Shown: piece by piece, positions 26,577-35,673 of the stretch
Position numbering within the stretch: position 1 is the first letter of the stretch
Layout: the number at the start of each line of letters is the position of its first letter
Assembly (NCBI GenBank): GCA_018223385.1
Contig: JAGTTR010000010.1
Coordinates: 59,351-123,350 of the forward strand
Length of the DNA: 64,000 nucleotides
Direction: 5' to 3'
Origin: Oscillospiraceae bacterium Marseille-Q3528
Lineage (GTDB): Bacteria > Bacillota > Clostridia > Lachnospirales > Lachnospiraceae
Notes under the pieces: model-generated
What the model was told of the DNA's origin: nothing
Database searches by the model: none
The model's input: the letters and a program-made list of their open reading frames with translations, nothing else
Translations under genes and position numbers: made by a program

Positions 26577-27488
26577 TCAATCCTTTCGAAATCCGAACCG
26601 GATGCTGTCATCCAGCGGATCGATCTCGTCATTGGTATACACCTGATACTCGTCCCAGATCTTCTCCAGATCCTCCAATGTGCCCACCACCGCTGCCTGC
26701 CGTTTCATGCACAGTGCCGCGATCAGCGCATGGATAACGCTCAACGGGGCCACCAGGGAATCTGCGATGGACGCCGTGTCACTGGCTGCAATGAGATTGC
26801 AGGAGGAATACAGGTTCATGGGGGAATGGATGCTGTCGGTGATGGTGATGACCTTGGCATTCCGGTCGTTGGCATATTCCAGTGCTTTCAGCGTCCGCAT
26901 AGAATACCGGGGAAAGCTGATGCCGATGAGCACATCCTCCTGGTTGATCCGCAGCATCTGTTCAAAAATCTCACTGGCGCTGTTGGTGCGGATGCACCGC
27001 ACATCGTCGATGACCAGGTTCAAATAGAAGGTCAGAAACGCCGCCAGCGGCTCACAGCTCCGGATACCGATAACATACACCCGTCTGGCATGCAGGATCG
27101 TATCCACCGCCGCCTCAAAGGCCGTCTCATCGATGGTATCCAGTGTCGTCTGGATCTTCTCCATATCCTCCCGGAGCACGCTGGACAGCACCTGGCTCTC
27201 CGGCATCCGCCCGCAGGCCGCCTCCACCCGCTGGGCGGTGTTCAGCTTCGTGCGCACCAGCTCTCCCAGTGCTTTCTGAAACTCCGGGTAGCCCTTGTAG
27301 CCCAGCCGGATGGCAAAGCGGACCACGGTGGACTCGCTGACGCCCACCTCTTCTCCCAGCTTTTCTGCCGTCCAGAAGGCCGCTTTGTCATAGTTATCGG
27401 TAATGTAAGCCGACAGCCGCTTCTGCCCCTTGCTCAGCTTCGCATAGCTGCTATTGATGCGGTTCAGTAATTCATTTGTGTTCGACAT
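26577..27488 (-). CDS. MurR/RpiR family transcriptional regulator
   Basis: 303 residues: an N-terminal RpiR helix-turn-helix (1-77, with GVSESTVVRFAIRLGYKGYPEFQKAL as the recognition part) and a SIS phosphosugar-binding domain (about 125-260, VYVIGIRSCEPLAAF and GISFPRYSMRTLKALEYA). Such proteins sense sugar phosphates. No sugar-catabolic gene is next to it, so the target is unclear; it lies between the carboxypeptidase and flavoprotein genes in the same direction. Confidence 0.87.
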   Translation of the reverse strand: MSNTNELLNRINSSYAKLSKGQKRLSAYITDNYDKAAFWTAEKLGEEVGVSESTVVRFAIRLGYKGYPEFQKALGELVRTKLNTAQRVEAACGRMPESQVLSSVLREDMEKIQTTLDTIDETAFEAAVDTILHARRVYVIGIRSCEPLAAFLTFYLNLVIDDVRCIRTNSASEIFEQMLRINQEDVLIGISFPRYSMRTLKALEYANDRNAKVITITDSIHSPMNLYSSCNLIAASDTASIADSLVAPLSVIHALIAALCMKRQAAVVGTLEDLEKIWDEYQVYTNDEIDPLDDSIRFGFRKD

Positions 27489-27530
27489 ATCGGCATAAAC
27501 CTCTCATTTCCCATTTCATTCTTCCAGCCA

Positions 27531-28925
27531 TTATAGCATAGATCCGCCCCGGCTGTAAACGAGCAGATATTTTCCCAGCACCCGGGTAAAACACCAGGAA
27601 AAGTCACAGACTTCGACGCTGTTGGCGGTGTACACCGGATATTCTGCCAGCACCAGATCGCCCAGCACATAGCGCAGTCTTCCCACCTCTGTGCCCTTTT
27701 TTACCGGTGCGGCTATCTGCCGTTTTCCCTCATAGACCACTTTCACTGATTCCTCCGGCCCGAGCAGCACCGGCAGTGTCTGTTCCTCCGCCGGCACCAG
27801 AAGCTCTGTCGGCACCGTCTGCGGCCGCACCCACATGCCATCTGCAGGCGCTCCGCCGGTCACCGCAACCGGCTCCGGCTGCCAGTTTTTCTCGTACACA
27901 TCCCGGTATGTATAATGATCCAGCCCGTACTGCATGAGCGTTCTCGTATCCGCCCATTTATACGTTTTGTTGTTAGGCCAGCCGCAGGCCAGAAGTGCCA
28001 CAATGAATGTCCGGTTCTCTCTTTGCAGGGCTCCTACATAACAATACCCCGCTTTCGCCGTAAATCCCGTTTTCCCGGTCAGTGCGCCATCCATCATCTG
28101 AAGAAACCGGTTATGGTTGATACAGGAAAAGCTTCGTTTTCCCGCCACATCCGAAAACGTATAGGAGGCAGTCCGGGTAATGGCAAGAAATTCCTCCCGT
28201 TTGGGAGATTCCATGATGCAGTACCGCAGGATCGCCGCCAGCTCCGCCGCTGTGGTGCTGTGGGCCTTCTTCGTGCCATCCGCCAGTTCTTCCTCCCCGT
28301 CCAGCCCGTTGGGCGTGACGAAATACGTGTGGGACAGGCCCAGCGTGGCGGCCTTTTCATTCATTTTGGACACAAAGGCGTGCACGGCGGTTTTACTATC
28401 TATTGAATGCGCCTGGTTCCCGGTCTTTGGCGCATTTGATTCCTGCTCATCCGATACCTGCCCGCGCTCTCCTTCTTTCAGTAACCGTCTCCCGATGGTC
28501 TCCGCAATGCACACCGCCGTGTCGTTGTGGGATTCCAGCATCAGGGAATAATAGAGATCAGAAAGATAAAACTGCTCTCCCGCCTGCATGCCCAGCCGCA
28601 CCTTGGACTGTCCCGCCGCATAGGCGGAAGCCTCGGCGATCTCCCCATCCTGTGCCAACTCCAGCGCCGTGATCAGCGTCATGATCTTCGTGGTACTGGC
28701 CATAGGCATGGGCGTCTCCCCATCCTTATCATAAAGAATACGCCCGGTGTCTGCATCCATCAGAACCGCAGACCGGGCGTACAGTGTCAGCTCCTGCCGG
28801 GGTTCCCCGCTTCCTTCCCGGAAAGTCTCCGCCGGGGATGATACCCTGTCATACATGGTTTTTCCGGACAGCGCCAGGAACACCAGCACCACCAGCACGG
28901 CGTACAGGCCTTTTTTCTTTTTCAA
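27531..28925 (-). CDS. D-alanyl-D-alanine carboxypeptidase (DacF/PBP5-like)
   Basis: A 464-residue low-molecular-weight PBP that trims the terminal D-Ala of peptidoglycan stems. After an N-terminal signal/anchor helix come SxxK (ASTTKIM), SxN (SHND) and KTG (LTGKTGFT), then a PBP5-type C-terminal beta domain with PVKKGTEVGRLRYVLGDLVLAEYPV. The proposed start is a TTG at 28925, eight bases after GGGAGAGGA, giving a normal Lys-rich signal start. An in-frame ATG at 28949 has no ribosome site. A Ser/Gln-rich insert lies at about 160-180. Confidence 0.9.
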   Translation of the reverse strand: MKKKKGLYAVLVVLVFLALSGKTMYDRVSSPAETFREGSGEPRQELTLYARSAVLMDADTGRILYDKDGETPMPMASTTKIMTLITALELAQDGEIAEASAYAAGQSKVRLGMQAGEQFYLSDLYYSLMLESHNDTAVCIAETIGRRLLKEGERGQVSDEQESNAPKTGNQAHSIDSKTAVHAFVSKMNEKAATLGLSHTYFVTPNGLDGEEELADGTKKAHSTTAAELAAILRYCIMESPKREEFLAITRTASYTFSDVAGKRSFSCINHNRFLQMMDGALTGKTGFTAKAGYCYVGALQRENRTFIVALLACGWPNNKTYKWADTRTLMQYGLDHYTYRDVYEKNWQPEPVAVTGGAPADGMWVRPQTVPTELLVPAEEQTLPVLLGPEESVKVVYEGKRQIAAPVKKGTEVGRLRYVLGDLVLAEYPVYTANSVEVCDFSWCFTRVLGKYLLVYSRGGSML

Positions 28926-28997
28926 AGGGCATTTTCCTCTCCCTGCCATTGATAAATGGTATGGAAAACGCCGGAAAAATATGCAAAAATCAGTCCC

Positions 28998-30224
28998 TCA
29001 GCCCTCGTAATTGCCCATAATGCACACCGATGCCTGTTCCACGTCGGCCCACTGCTCCATAAAAGCAGAAATATCCGCCTCGGTCACCCGTGCAAGGCCT
29101 GCCAGCGTCTCCTCCGGGGAGATCACCCGCCCGTAGCAGAGCACCGATTTTGCCAGATTGTCCATCCGGGCCTGGGGGCTTTCGTTGCCCAGGATCACCT
29201 CCGCCCGCAGCTCCCGCTTGGCCTGGGTAAGCTCTGCAGGGGTGACGCCCTCCTTTTTCATCTGCCGGATCAGAGAAAAGGTATCCTCCATGGCCAGATC
29301 CAGCTGTCCTGCATTGGTGGCCGCATAAATCTGCCATAAGCCCGCCTTGCAGAAATTGCTGCCATAGGAATAAATGCTGTAGGCCCGGCCCTCTTCCTCC
29401 CGGATCTTCTGGAACAGCCGGGAGCTGACGCTTCCGCCCAGAATGCTGTTGGCCAGGGAAAAGGCATACCGCTCCGGGGCATCCACCGTCAGTCCCGGCA
29501 TGGCGATATCCAGATGCACCTGTTCGATGTCCCGGAACCGGCGGAAATGTTTCACGCCATACACCGGCACCGTCAGTTCATTGCCCTGCCGTCCGGACGG
29601 GATATCCCCGAAATACCGCTCCAGCTGATCCTGAAAACCGGCCTCATCGATATGGCCTGCCGCGCAGATCAGCATCCGGCCCGCAGTATAGTACGTCCGC
29701 CAGAAATCCATGATCTCCTGCCGAGTAAATGCCCGCACCGTCCGTTTTTTCCCGGAAATGATATAGCCCAGCGGGTGATTTTTCCATACCTTTTTCTGCA
29801 GCTTCTCATGCACCATATCCTCGCAGGAATCGTTGTACATGCTGATCTCGTCAATGACCACCTGTTTTTCCGTATCCAGCTGCTCCTCCCGGAAAGCAGA
29901 CGCTTTCAGCATATCGCTGATGAGATCCATGGACGGCTCCAGCTGATCGTCCAGCGTTTTCAGATAATAGGCAGTGTATTCCTTTCCGGTATAGGCGTTC
30001 AGATTGCCGCCCAGCGCTGCCGTCTCATCGGCAATGTCCCCGGCGGTACGGATATCCGTTCCCTTGAACAGCATATGCTCGATCACATGGGAAATGCCGT
30101 TATTTTCCTTCGTCTCATAGGCGGAGCCCACCTGTACCCAGACGCCGAACGACACCGTCCGCACCTGCTCCATGGGCTCATATACCACATGCAGCCCGTT
30201 ATGCAAATAAAATTCTCTGACCAT
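28998..30224 (-). CDS. M16 family zinc metallopeptidase
   Basis: 408 residues of the pitrilysin/processing-peptidase family. The inverted zinc motif HxxEH is at residues 46-50 (HVIEH), followed by MLFKGT, and the third ligand Glu lies in the downstream helix near residue 125. The N-terminal active half and inactive C-terminal half are both present. Proteins of this size (YmxG/PepR-like) are conserved in Firmicutes, but their substrate is not settled. Start ATG 30224 follows GAGGAGGAC. It ends about 70 nt before the carboxypeptidase gene. Confidence 0.9.
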   Translation of the reverse strand: MVREFYLHNGLHVVYEPMEQVRTVSFGVWVQVGSAYETKENNGISHVIEHMLFKGTDIRTAGDIADETAALGGNLNAYTGKEYTAYYLKTLDDQLEPSMDLISDMLKASAFREEQLDTEKQVVIDEISMYNDSCEDMVHEKLQKKVWKNHPLGYIISGKKRTVRAFTRQEIMDFWRTYYTAGRMLICAAGHIDEAGFQDQLERYFGDIPSGRQGNELTVPVYGVKHFRRFRDIEQVHLDIAMPGLTVDAPERYAFSLANSILGGSVSSRLFQKIREEEGRAYSIYSYGSNFCKAGLWQIYAATNAGQLDLAMEDTFSLIRQMKKEGVTPAELTQAKRELRAEVILGNESPQARMDNLAKSVLCYGRVISPEETLAGLARVTEADISAFMEQWADVEQASVCIMGNYEG

Positions 30225-30247
30225 AGTCCTCCTCTGATTTTTCAGGC

Positions 30248-30296
30248 AAAAGGAACCCGCTTCAGGCAGCTACATGCGCCGCCCGCCGCAGGTTCC
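30248..30296 (-). terminator. Terminator after the zinc-ribbon gene
   Basis: On the minus strand GGAACC pairs with GGTTCC, extended by GC pairs, followed by TTTT, about 40 nt after the stop at 30334. Confidence 0.55.
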
Positions 30297-30333
30297 GAAA
30301 GATTTCATGTTCTGTTGTGCAAATGCTTCCTCA

Positions 30334-31302
30334 TCAGGAAGCCTGACGTTCCCGGTGACTTTTTACCCGTTCTGTCAGGAAATACGTCTCCTTCAGCGTC
30401 TGTACCATATCAGTGTAAACCTGCTGACAGGCAGCCTGATCCCCTTCTTCGATCAGACGGATACAGGGCTTCAGGTACTGGTCATAGATGCCCTGATAAA
30501 TCGTACCGGCATCTGACCGGCGGCCGATCCGCTTCACAATGGTGGGCGCGATGTCATAGTACTCCTGCACCAGCGCTTCTCCCTCCGGGCGCTCCATCAG
30601 ATAACCGTCCCGGTAATCCCGCAGCAGATTCAACTCATAGCAGTCATCCGGCTTTCCCAGAGACTCACAAACCGCCGTGGTGATATAGCAGAAACGACGC
30701 TTAAATCCGGCATTGATCAGCTCGAAGGTGGACGTCTTGATGTTCGTGTTTTCAAAGGTCTCATTCCACAGGGCCACCATCTGCTCCGGCAGCGCCTGGC
30801 TGCTGGAACCCTTATACGCTGCAATGGCCGGCAGGATATAAACCACCATGGCCATATTATTTTTCAGCTGCTGATCCGCCCGCTGGCTCTTCTTCGTGAT
30901 GGCGCTCATGCCCTCCTGCGCTCTGCCGACAAAATCAGCCGCCGCCTGTGCAAGAAACGCCTCCTTGTCCTCTGCCACACAGTAGGCCTTCTCCAGCGCC
31001 TCAAAAATATAGCGGTTCCGGTTATAATAGTCCTGGAACGTGGTCTCGTAGGTCTGTTTCTTAAATCCCTTCATCGGGTCTTCTATCTTCTCCAGCATGG
31101 AGAGGAAGTCTTCCTTCACCTCTCCGTAAATATCCATACAGGGGACGCTCTCTGCTACGATCCGGTTGTGCTCCGCCAGCGCCCGGACAGCTTCCGCCGT
31201 CTCGATCTCCTGTCCGCAGAACATACACAGAATCCGCTCCCGATCCTCCGGCACCTGCAGAAGTTCATGGCATTTCGGGCACATTCCCTCTTTAAATCCC
31301 AT
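30334..31302 (-). CDS. Zinc-ribbon hypothetical protein
   Basis: 322 residues of unknown function. A zinc ribbon at the N-terminus has two CxxC knuckles (CPKC at about 8-11, CMFC at about 27-30). The rest is predicted helical, with a repeated aromatic pattern (NRYIFEALEKAYCVAEDKEAFL, FELINAGFKRRFCYITTAVCESLGKPDDCYEL). The Cys-containing YITTAVCESLGKPDDCYELNLLRDYRDGYL stretch resembles a small conserved module of Clostridia hypothetical proteins. The start ATG at 31302 is well spaced after GGGAGG. It stands alone between terminator hairpins at both ends. Confidence 0.6.
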   Translation of the reverse strand: MGFKEGMCPKCHELLQVPEDRERILCMFCGQEIETAEAVRALAEHNRIVAESVPCMDIYGEVKEDFLSMLEKIEDPMKGFKKQTYETTFQDYYNRNRYIFEALEKAYCVAEDKEAFLAQAAADFVGRAQEGMSAITKKSQRADQQLKNNMAMVVYILPAIAAYKGSSSQALPEQMVALWNETFENTNIKTSTFELINAGFKRRFCYITTAVCESLGKPDDCYELNLLRDYRDGYLMERPEGEALVQEYYDIAPTIVKRIGRRSDAGTIYQGIYDQYLKPCIRLIEEGDQAACQQVYTDMVQTLKETYFLTERVKSHRERQAS

Positions 31303-31339
31303 TGCTGTACCTCCCAATACGTTTTCTCGTGATGCTTAT

Positions 31340-31366
31340 AAAGGACAGTATAGCATACTGTCCTTT
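31340..31366. terminator. Bidirectional hairpin
   Basis: A perfect 12-bp stem AAAGGACAGTAT/ATACTGTCCTTT with a 3-base loop, about 65 nt after the AIM24-family stop. It ends in a short T-rich run on each strand. Confidence 0.6.
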
Positions 31367-31430
31367 ATTGTTCAAGGAAACACCTTTTGCAATTTAGCTG
31401 CAATTTTTCTGTGTATGAACTATTTACTAC

Positions 31431-32111
31431 TTACGAGTTTCCTGTCGGGATATAGGGCCGCAGGGCACCTGCCACGTTGGAAACCGGCATGGTCTGCAGC
31501 CAGATATGGCCGGGGCCGGTCACCACCGTATTGAAAATACCCTCACCGCCGAACAGCATATTTTTCATGCCCGGCACCGCCTGGATATCCATGGAACAGG
31601 TAGCACTCATGGCTGCAATATGCCCTGTGTCCACGATGATCTTCTGTCCCGGCTGTAATTCATATTCTACCACATGACCGTCGAATTCTGCAAACACAAT
31701 GCCGTTGCCTTCCACCTTCTGCATGATAAAGCCCTCGCCGCCGAACAGGCCGGTACCCAGCTTCTTCTGGAAAAAGACAGACAGGGAAATACCGCTCTCA
31801 CTGGCAAGAAACGCGTGCTTCTGGAACACCATCTCCCGGCCCGGCCCGATCTCAAACGCCCTGATGGAACCCGGGAAACAGGAAGCAAAGGCAATCATAC
31901 CACTTCCCTTTGCCGTATAAACATTCTGGAACATTTTTTCCCCGGAAAACATGCGTCCGAACGCCTTGCCCAGTCCGCCGTTGGTCGTTGTCGCCATCTG
32001 CATATTCGGTGACATCCAGGACATGGCACCGCCTTCCGTGATCATCTGCTCTCCGTCCTCCAGATGGCAGATCACCACCGGAAGGGTATCTCCTTTAATC
32101 TCATAACGCAT
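31431..32111 (-). CDS. AIM24/TIGR00266 family protein
   Basis: 226 residues of the conserved AIM24 beta-sandwich family. Typical segments are GEQMITEGGAMSWMSPNMQM, GSGMIAFASCFPGSIRAFEI, FFQKKLGTGLFGGEGFIMQKVEGNGIVFAEFDGHVVEYEL and the closing GPGHIWLQTMP. No enzyme activity is known for the bacterial members. The gene is single, with a promoter at 32161-32189 and a hairpin after it. Confidence 0.87.
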   Translation of the reverse strand: MRYEIKGDTLPVVICHLEDGEQMITEGGAMSWMSPNMQMATTTNGGLGKAFGRMFSGEKMFQNVYTAKGSGMIAFASCFPGSIRAFEIGPGREMVFQKHAFLASESGISLSVFFQKKLGTGLFGGEGFIMQKVEGNGIVFAEFDGHVVEYELQPGQKIIVDTGHIAAMSATCSMDIQAVPGMKNMLFGGEGIFNTVVTGPGHIWLQTMPVSNVAGALRPYIPTGNS

Positions 32112-32160
32112 CGCAAAACCTCCCCTTGTCCGAATTATTTGATCATCTTGTTATAGTTTC

Positions 32161-32189
32161 ATTATACATTCCCAGAGGTATCCACGCAA
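32161..32189 (-). promoter_or_regulatory. Promoter of the AIM24-family gene
   Basis: On the minus strand TTGCGT, a 17-base spacer and TATAAT, about 50 nt upstream of the start at 32111. Confidence 0.55.
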
Positions 32190-32192
32190 CCA

Positions 32193-32236
32193 TAAAAACC
32201 TCCCCTGCTATGGATTTCCCATATACAGGAGAGGTT
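32193..32236 (-). terminator. Terminator of yebC
   Basis: On the minus strand AACCTC and GAGGTT close a long imperfect stem (CCTGTATATGG/CCATAGCAGG) followed by five T, about 25 nt after the yebC stop. Confidence 0.85.
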
Positions 32237-32258
32237 CTGCATTTTCATATATCTGCGG

Positions 32259-33008
32259 TTATTCTTCGTCTTCCTCTTCCGGTGCATCCCAGTTATGGTA
32301 TACAGCCTGCACGTCATCGTCATCCTCCAGAAGATCCAGGGTTCTCTGGATATTGCGGACATCTTCCTCTGAGGTCAGCTCCACATAGGTCTGCGGGATC
32401 ATGGTTACCTCTGCATTTGCCATGGGGATGCCTGCCTCCTCCAGTGCCTTGCGGACATCCTCAAATGCATCGGGATCGGTGAGGATCTCAAAGCTGTCCT
32501 CTTCCTCACTGAAGTCCTCAGCACCTGCATCCAGTGCAGTCATCATGAGTTCGTCAGCATCCATATCGCATTCTTCCTTATCCACGATGATCTGTCCCTT
32601 CTTGTCAAACATGAAGGATACACATCCCTGGGTACCGACATTTCCCTTGCCCTTGGTGAAAGCGCTGCGGACGTTGGCTGCGGTACGGTTCTTGTTGTCT
32701 GTCAGTGCGTCTACGATGATGGCTGTGCCGCTGGGGCCGTAGCCTTCGTATGTAACGTACTCGTAGTTGACAGCGTTAGAATCGCCTGCTGCACGCTTGA
32801 TGCCGCGGTCGATGGTATCGTTGGGCATGTTGGCTGCCTTTGCCTTGGCGATGACTGCCTGCAGCTTGTAGTTGTTGGCCGGATCCGGGCCGCCCTCTTT
32901 GACAGCTACGGCAATCTCTCTTCCGATGATGGTAAAGATCTTACCCTTGGCTGCGTCGTTTTTCTCTTTTTTATGCTTTATGTTGGCGAACTTCGAATGT
33001 CCTGACAT
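32259..33008 (-). CDS. yebC: YebC/PmpR family DNA-binding or ribosome-associated regulator
   Basis: 249 residues of the YebC family. The N-terminal GHSKFANIKHKKEKNDAAKGKIF, DPANNYKLQAVIAKAKAANMPNDTIDRGIKRA and the EYVTYEGYGPSGTAIIVDALTDNKNRT block are highly conserved. Members have been described as transcription factors and recently as helpers of translation through proline-rich stretches. The C-terminus is very acidic. It is monocistronic with promoter 33102-33130. Confidence 0.95.
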   Translation of the reverse strand: MSGHSKFANIKHKKEKNDAAKGKIFTIIGREIAVAVKEGGPDPANNYKLQAVIAKAKAANMPNDTIDRGIKRAAGDSNAVNYEYVTYEGYGPSGTAIIVDALTDNKNRTAANVRSAFTKGKGNVGTQGCVSFMFDKKGQIIVDKEECDMDADELMMTALDAGAEDFSEEEDSFEILTDPDAFEDVRKALEEAGIPMANAEVTMIPQTYVELTSEEDVRNIQRTLDLLEDDDDVQAVYHNWDAPEEEDEE

Positions 33009-33101
33009 AAAATAACACTCCTTTTTCTATTTTTTCTTTTCGTAAGGTTCTTTTCCGATGCACGCCGTGTGTCAACGACAGACGTGCAAAAACTGCAATC
33101 A

Positions 33102-33130
33102 ATTATAACACTGCCTGTACATATTTTCAA
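33102..33130 (-). promoter_or_regulatory. Promoter of yebC
   Basis: On the minus strand TTGAAA, a 17-base spacer and perfect TATAAT about 95 nt upstream of the start, leaving a leader of roughly 85 nt. Confidence 0.7.
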
Positions 33131-33135
33131 GAAAT

Positions 33136-34002
33136 TTATTCTGTTTCTGTACTTTCCGGCAGTTTGGACACATGCACCTTCTGGATTACCTTGTTCTGGA
33201 TGCTCTGCACCGCAAAACGATACCCGGAATGGTTGATGACGATGTGCTCATCGTCCGCCGGGATCCGGTCCAGAATGGAAATGAGGAATCCGTTCAGTGT
33301 CTCGATCTCGTCCTCACCGAAGGATACACCCAGCGCCTCCTCCACATCTTCCAGCGGCGTCACCCCGCGGATGATGAAAGAGTGATCCGGCAGCTCCACG
33401 ATGTCCTCTTCCTCCATGTCGTACTCATCCTGGATATTTCCCACGATCTCCTCAATGATATCCTCCATGGTGACCAGCCCCGCAGTCTGCCCGTACTCGT
33501 CCACCACGATGACAAAATGCAGCTTCTGCTTCTGCATGGTGCGCAACAGATCACTGATGTTGCGCGTCTCCGGAATGAACCGGGCCGGCCGGAGAATATT
33601 CGGCAGTTCCCGGATCATCTTCTCCTGCTCCTTCGGATCGCGGTTGGCCTTCACCGCATCCTTGAAATGCAGAAAGCCGATGATATTGTCAATGTTTTCC
33701 TCATATACCGGAAAGCGGGAATAATTCTGATCCAGCATATAGTTCAGGGCATCTTTCAGCTTCATCGTGCCGTCCACCGCCACAATATTTTTGCGATGGG
33801 TCATAATGTCCCCGGCTTCCTTATCCCCGTATTCGAAAATATTATGTATCAGTTCTGTCTCATTGGCTTCCAGAAGGCCATTCTCATGTCCTTCATTCAC
33901 CATGGAAATGATTTCTTCCTCTGTCACCTTGTCCGAATTGCCTTTTCCGAATAAACTTTTCAGATTCCGGAAAAATCCGGGATGACTTCCACCCTCATCC
34001 AT
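33136..34002 (-). CDS. CorC/hemolysin-C-like CBS-domain protein
   Basis: 288 residues: two CBS domains (about 60-190, GDIMTHRKNIVAVDGTMKLKDALNYML and LRTMQKQKLHFVIVVDEYGQTAGLVTMEDIIEEIVGNIQDE) then a CorC_HlyC transporter-associated domain (about 205-285). It lacks the DUF21 membrane domain of full CNNM/MpfA proteins, so it is the soluble CorC type, thought to regulate magnesium or cobalt efflux in partner with a membrane protein. No such partner is adjacent. It sits in the same direction after mazF, with a terminator in between. Confidence 0.88.
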   Translation of the reverse strand: MDEGGSHPGFFRNLKSLFGKGNSDKVTEEEIISMVNEGHENGLLEANETELIHNIFEYGDKEAGDIMTHRKNIVAVDGTMKLKDALNYMLDQNYSRFPVYEENIDNIIGFLHFKDAVKANRDPKEQEKMIRELPNILRPARFIPETRNISDLLRTMQKQKLHFVIVVDEYGQTAGLVTMEDIIEEIVGNIQDEYDMEEEDIVELPDHSFIIRGVTPLEDVEEALGVSFGEDEIETLNGFLISILDRIPADDEHIVINHSGYRFAVQSIQNKVIQKVHVSKLPESTETE

Positions 34003-34042
34003 CTGTTCTGCTCCTTTTATCCCGCGCTCTCAAAAAGACACC

Positions 34043-34080
34043 GCCGCAGGTTCGTTATTGAAAATATACCATCCTGCGGC
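34043..34080 (-). terminator. Terminator of the nnrDE-alr-mazF unit
   Basis: An 8-bp stem GCCGCAGG/CCTGCGGC on the minus strand with a 22-base A/T-rich loop, followed after a short gap by a five-T run, about 20 nt after the mazF stop. Confidence 0.6.
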
Positions 34081-34100
34081 AGTTTCGTCAAGTTTTCCGG

Positions 34101-34460
34101 CTATGTATGCAGATCCAGACTGACCCGCAGCGCTTCGTCCACCGACTGCATCATTTCATATTCCAGATGACAGACCCTGTCTCTGAGCCGCTTTTTATCA
34201 ATGGTGCGAAGCTGCTCCAGAAGGATGACAGAATCCTTCATCATCGGATACTGTCCGGCGGACAATTCGATGTGTGTCGGGAGCTTCGCTTTGTTCATTT
34301 TGGACGTAATGGCTGCAATGATAACAGTCGGGCTGTGCCGGTTGCCACAGTCGTTCTGGATAACCAGCACCGGCCGCACACCGCCCTGCTCGGATCCCAC
34401 CACCGGGCGGAGATCCGCATAATAAATGTCGCCTCTTCTGATGATATTCACGCATTTCAC
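34101..34460 (-). CDS. MazF/PemK-type endoribonuclease (EndoA-like)
   Basis: 119 residues of the MazF family of mRNA interferases. Core motifs are [30 protein letters not shown] and [12 protein letters not shown], with the catalytic Arg and Thr in these blocks. In Bacillus and Clostridium ndoA sits just downstream of alr, as here, with its antitoxin EndoAI in front. No antitoxin gene was found between alr and this gene, which leaves only 58 nt; either the antitoxin is encoded elsewhere or regulation differs. The ATG at 34460 is six bases after GGAG. Confidence 0.92.
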   Translation of the reverse strand: MKCVNIIRRGDIYYADLRPVVGSEQGGVRPVLVIQNDCGNRHSPTVIIAAITSKMNKAKLPTHIELSAGQYPMMKDSVILLEQLRTIDKKRLRDRVCHLEYEMMQSVDEALRVSLDLHT

Positions 34461-34518
34461 ACTCCGATAACTCTGTTCTTATACGATAGTATTTCCAGGA
34501 TTATCGGATGTATACACA

Positions 34519-35673
34519 TTACTGCTCCGGTACCGGCACGCCCTTTCTATAATATACGCGGGGGACGCGCTTGCCGACACAGCAGACAAACTCATAATTG
34601 AATCTGCCGGACAGTTCGGACAGAGTCTCCACCGGCAGGAAGGCATCCCCGTCCTGGCCCACCAGCGTCACCTGGTCATGCTGTCTGGCTTCGGGAATAT
34701 CCGTCACATCCACCATAAACTGATCCATACACACCCGGCCAAGGATCGGGGCTTTTTTTCCGTGAATGAGCACCCAGCCTTTGTTGGAAAGCTGTCTCGG
34801 ATAGCCGTCGCCGTAGCCCACGGGAATGGTTGCCACCCGCAGCTCTTTCTTCGTCTCATAGGTGCCGCCGTAGCTGATAAGCCGCCCGGCAGGCAGCGTC
34901 TTGATGTAGGCGATATGGCTCTTTAACTCCATCACCGGACGCAGGGGCACCTGGGCCTTGTTCACTTCTTCCGACGGATACAGACCGTACAGGGTGATCC
35001 CGGCCCGCACCGCATCCAGATTCAGCTCCGGCATGTCCACGATGCCCGCACTGTTGGAGCAGTGCCGCATGGGGATATGGATGCCCCGGTTTTCCAGCAT
35101 ATCCACAAACGCCATATATTTTTCAAACTGTCCCTTGGTAAAGGTCTTATCCGCCTCGTCTGCCCGGGAAAAATGGGTGAACAGTCCCTCAATGGCAATG
35201 CCCGGCAGCGCAGCGATTTCCTGCACCTCATCGGCGCTTTCCTCTGTGGGTTCATAACCGATACGGCTCATGCCCGTATCCAGCGCAATGTGAACGGGTG
35301 CAATCTTTCCCTGTCTCTGTGCTTCGTCTGAGAGAGCCTGTGCCATTTCTTTTGTAAAAACAGCCGGGCGAATGTCCAGCCGCACCAGATCGCCGTAGCT
35401 TTCCGGAAACGTATAGCCCAGGATCAGGATGGGTTTCGTGATGCCGCCCTTTCGCAGCGCCTCGCCTTCCTCCGCTGTTGCCACTGCAAAGCCCCAGATA
35501 TCCTCCATGTGCTCCGCCAGACGGGCGATGGGCAGTGCACCATGTCCGTAACCGTCCGTCTTGATGACACACACCATCTTCGTCCCTTTTTTCAGATTAT
35601 CCCGCATGGACTGCAGATTATACTCCACTGCATCCAGATCTATTTTCGCATATACTCTGCTGTTGCTGCTCAT
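34519..35673 (-). CDS. alr: Alanine racemase
   Basis: 384 residues. This PLP enzyme interconverts L- and D-alanine for peptidoglycan. The PLP lysine is Lys38 in VCVIKTDGYGHG, and the second catalytic base Tyr lies in the C-terminal domain (AHIAYIKTLPAGRLISYGGTYET). MSRIGYEP and RAGITLYGLYPSEEV are also typical. It overlaps the end of nnrDE by 4 nt (start 35673, neighbour stop 35670). The operon nnrDE-alr-mazF is a common Firmicutes arrangement. Confidence 0.96.
   Translation of the reverse strand: MSSNSRVYAKIDLDAVEYNLQSMRDNLKKGTKMVCVIKTDGYGHGALPIARLAEHMEDIWGFAVATAEEGEALRKGGITKPILILGYTFPESYGDLVRLDIRPAVFTKEMAQALSDEAQRQGKIAPVHIALDTGMSRIGYEPTEESADEVQEIAALPGIAIEGLFTHFSRADEADKTFTKGQFEKYMAFVDMLENRGIHIPMRHCSNSAGIVDMPELNLDAVRAGITLYGLYPSEEVNKAQVPLRPVMELKSHIAYIKTLPAGRLISYGGTYETKKELRVATIPVGYGDGYPRQLSNKGWVLIHGKKAPILGRVCMDQFMVDVTDIPEARQHDQVTLVGQDGDAFLPVETLSELSGRFNYEFVCCVGKRVPRVYYRKGVPVPEQ

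Noticed and set aside
26085-27470. Open plus-strand frame of 461 codons
   Set aside because: It is antisense to the flavoprotein and RpiR genes, which have clear domain motifs, ribosome sites and proper lengths. Its translation is rich in His, Arg, Pro and Gln and shows no family pattern. In this GC-rich genome, antisense frames stay open by codon bias.
29514-30683. Open plus-strand frame of 389 codons
   Set aside because: Antisense to the M16 protease and the zinc-ribbon gene, with no ribosome site and no recognisable domain.
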